From JBOFDK01 sp051650305 (GTDB lineage Bacteria; Bacillota; Clostridia; Lachnospirales; Cellulosilyticaceae), in assembly GCA_051650305.1 (NCBI GenBank), contig JBOFIT010000058.1, positions 1 through 7,969 of the forward strand: 7,969 nucleotides of DNA, written 5' to 3'. Within the stretch, counting starts at the first letter, position 1, and each line of letters starts with the position of its first letter. The translations under genes and the position numbers were made by a program. Positions 6,251 through 7,969 of the stretch are shown here, in pieces. Below the pieces are notes generated by a model. It saw nothing but the letters and a program-made list of their open reading frames with translations. It ran no database searches and was not told where the DNA came from.

Positions 6251-6467
6251 AATTTAATTTTTTTATTTAATTTATTTTCACATTTGATTCTATAAAGTTT
6301 CCAAAAGTTTTTCTTTACCCTTCGCGCTAATTTACATAACTTACATACATCCATTTTTCTTATCTTCAGCTTATTGCATGTAGACCTATGTTCCACTTTC
6401 AAAATAGGTATGATACACAAAAAAAGACATATACTATTGTTATCATTTTAGTCATTAGGAGTTTATA
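6251..6467. other. Non-coding divergent region upstream of the protease gene
   Basis: No gene is seen here. The first 50 bp are extremely A/T-rich and probably belong to the ilvB promoter upstream element. An inverted repeat ACCTAT (6384-6389) / ATAGGT (6404-6409) with a 14-bp spacer lies about 60-85 bp before the protease start. A TATGAT at 6409-6414 and a TATACT at 6430-6435 are possible plus-strand -10 boxes, but neither has a recognisable -35 at proper spacing. The protease promoter is therefore not identified. AGGAG at 6457-6461 is the protease ribosome-binding site. Confidence 0.5.
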
Positions 6468-7969
6468 ATGAAAAAATTTCTTCCTTATATTATAGTTTGT
6501 CTTTTTTTATTGTTTTTCCCCGTTGGTATACATAAAACTTCAGCACTTCAATCGCCACCTGTTAAAATCGCCATTCTAGATACTTCTGCTTATTTACAGC
6601 ATCCTGACTTGGAAGATCATATTGTAGGTGGCTATGATTTTGTGACCAACCAACCTATTCCTTTTAATACCTCCCCTACTACCTTTCATGGTACACACAT
6701 TGCAGGTATTATTTGTGGCACTCAGCATACCACGGGTACTTATCCCGATGCCAAGATTCTTTATTATGTCGTAGATACCCCTTATGCGCCAACTTATCAC
6801 CAAAATATCTCCAAGGCCATCTACCGTGCTATTCAAGACGGCGCTAAAATCATTAATTTTTCTGGAAAACTTCATTATAACCTTACAGATGCTTCTATTT
6901 TAAAAGCTATCTCCTACGCAAGAGCAAACGATATCCTCTTCGTCAAATCTGTCGGTAATAGTGGCCCTAAAGACTGGTCTGTATCGGATTTAGCCACTTC
7001 TCCTTTAGCTGTCTCCGTCGGCGCCTATGACGACGCCACAGGTCACTTATACGCGCGCAGTTCTAAAGGCCCTGCCTTCGGCACGTTACGTATCAAGCCC
7101 GATATTATAGCCCCTGGGGTTGATATCTTAAGCAGCGCTCCCGCTACACAAGACTTGTACATCAAAGCTTCTGGCACCAGTATGTCTGCAGCATACGTAA
7201 GTGGTATACTGGGTAACCTCTCTCAACAAAGGCCTGATCTTTCTAGCGATTGGCTTTTAAGTGCCCTCATGACCTACGCATCACCTTTAAATACGCCGGA
7301 AGGCAATCCTTACAGCGTCACCCTCCAAGGTTCGGGTGTCGTTAACTTAGAAGCTTCATCAAAAGCCGATATGCTATGTCTACCTTATCAGCTTTGTTTC
7401 TCCTTACTATCACCTGACGAAGCACCACCTTCTTTTTCGACTTCGCTTACCTTGCGTAATACATCATCTAAACCATTGACCTACGCACTTACTTTCGAAA
7501 AAGAACAGCCCGACGCGCCCTACACCGTAAATTTTCCTACTACGATTACCTTAGCACCCTTAGAAGAAAAGTCTATCCCCTTCCAAGTAGCCTTAAACGG
7601 CTTAGTGACACCAGATCACTACGGAGGCAGACTCTACATCACCGGACCTGACTCCATACAGAACATCCCTTTTCTTTTAGAGATTCCTGGAGCTGACTTT
7701 CCATTAGCCCGCGGCCTTACACTTTCCCACGATGTGGTCTCTTTTTCTCGCACGCCACAGTTTTCTTTCTTATTAGAGACAAGTGTAGACTGCACCGCTT
7801 CTTTAGAAGCTATAAGTCTAGAAAGTAATGAACGCTATGAGCTCTTTTCTGCTAAGGCACTGCCTTCAGGCATCAATGAACTTGGCTGGAACGGCTATGC
7901 TTTAGATGGCAGCTTACTTCCTGATGGTCTCTACGAAATCATTTGCACGACTTCCACCGGTTCACTCCA
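6468..7969 (+). CDS. Secreted subtilisin-like serine protease, S8 family (partial, C-terminus beyond the right edge)
   Basis: I translated 500 complete codons to the edge without a stop. ATG 6468 has AGGAG 6 bp upstream. Residues 1-26 form a signal peptide: MKK, a hydrophobic stretch 4-21, and likely cleavage after TSA (26). The S8 domain (about 32-300) has D38 in IAILDTS, H74 in FHGTHIAG, the oxyanion N164 in SVGNSG and the nucleophile S238 in SGTSMSAAYVSG. D-to-S spacing is 200 residues, against 189 in subtilisin. No I9-type propeptide fits, since only 11 residues separate the cleavage site from the catalytic Asp. Motifs are divergent: DTS for DTG, INFSGK for the usual S-L-G substrate strand, and no Pro after the Ser motif. 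Residues about 311-407 look like a beta-sandwich (Fn3-like). Residues about 417-500, ending NELGWNGYALDGSLLPDGLY and onward, resemble a FlgD-type Ig fold. It is divergent from ilvB. Substrate is unknown. Confidence 0.88.
   Translation, partial: MKKFLPYIIVCLFLLFFPVGIHKTSALQSPPVKIAILDTSAYLQHPDLEDHIVGGYDFVTNQPIPFNTSPTTFHGTHIAGIICGTQHTTGTYPDAKILYYVVDTPYAPTYHQNISKAIYRAIQDGAKIINFSGKLHYNLTDASILKAISYARANDILFVKSVGNSGPKDWSVSDLATSPLAVSVGAYDDATGHLYARSSKGPAFGTLRIKPDIIAPGVDILSSAPATQDLYIKASGTSMSAAYVSGILGNLSQQRPDLSSDWLLSALMTYASPLNTPEGNPYSVTLQGSGVVNLEASSKADMLCLPYQLCFSLLSPDEAPPSFSTSLTLRNTSSKPLTYALTFEKEQPDAPYTVNFPTTITLAPLEEKSIPFQVALNGLVTPDHYGGRLYITGPDSIQNIPFLLEIPGADFPLARGLTLSHDVVSFSRTPQFSFLLETSVDCTASLEAISLESNERYELFSAKALPSGINELGWNGYALDGSLLPDGLYEIICTTSTGSL

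Noticed and set aside
6594..6875. A 93-residue minus-strand frame inside the protease gene.
   Set aside because: It lies fully opposite the S8 catalytic domain, whose motifs prove the plus-strand frame.

Overview
The window looks like chromosomal DNA of a low-GC Firmicute, most likely a member of Clostridia. The coding DNA is AT-rich, ribosome-binding sites are strong GGAGG types, and LeuC is of the short clostridial/archaeal class (start MGMTMTQKILAAHAG). The genus cannot be fixed from the sequence alone.

Positions 1-6039 hold five branched-chain amino acid genes on the minus strand, transcribed right to left: ilvB (acetolactate synthase large subunit), ilvN (its regulatory subunit), ilvC (ketol-acid reductoisomerase), leuA (2-isopropylmalate synthase) and leuC (isopropylmalate dehydratase large subunit, cut by the left edge). 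IlvBN and IlvC make the dihydroxy acids of the valine and isoleucine pathway. LeuA and LeuC then take 2-ketoisovalerate toward leucine. No ilvD lies between ilvC and leuA, so the dehydratase must be encoded elsewhere. leuD and leuB would be expected past the left edge. Gaps are 12, 64, 27 and 102 bp, and the two larger ones carry RNA hairpins.

Positions 6040-6467 are non-coding and lie between the divergent ilvB and protease genes. The ilvB side has a near-consensus promoter (TTGACA, 17 bp, TAAAAT with an extended -10) built into a 19-bp tandem repeat. A leader of about 165 nt follows. It contains an intrinsic terminator with seven U residues just upstream of the ilvB ribosome-binding site, and a GATGAG segment able to pair with the terminator's 5' arm. 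That is the layout of a transcription attenuator. A 15-codon open frame containing one Val, one Ile and one Leu codon ends exactly on that GATGAG segment, but it has no visible ribosome-binding site. No canonical T-box was found.

Positions 6468-7969 (plus strand) encode the first 500 residues of a secreted subtilisin-like (S8) serine protease, cut by the right edge. The catalytic Asp, His and Ser and the oxyanion Asn are present. The signal peptide runs almost directly into the catalytic domain, with no room for the usual inhibitory propeptide, and beta-rich modules follow, the last resembling a FlgD-type Ig fold. Nothing links this gene functionally to the biosynthetic operon.

Most of the window is well-known biology. 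The parts most worth a second look are the ilvB leader, the leuA-leuC intercistronic hairpin and the propeptide-less protease.
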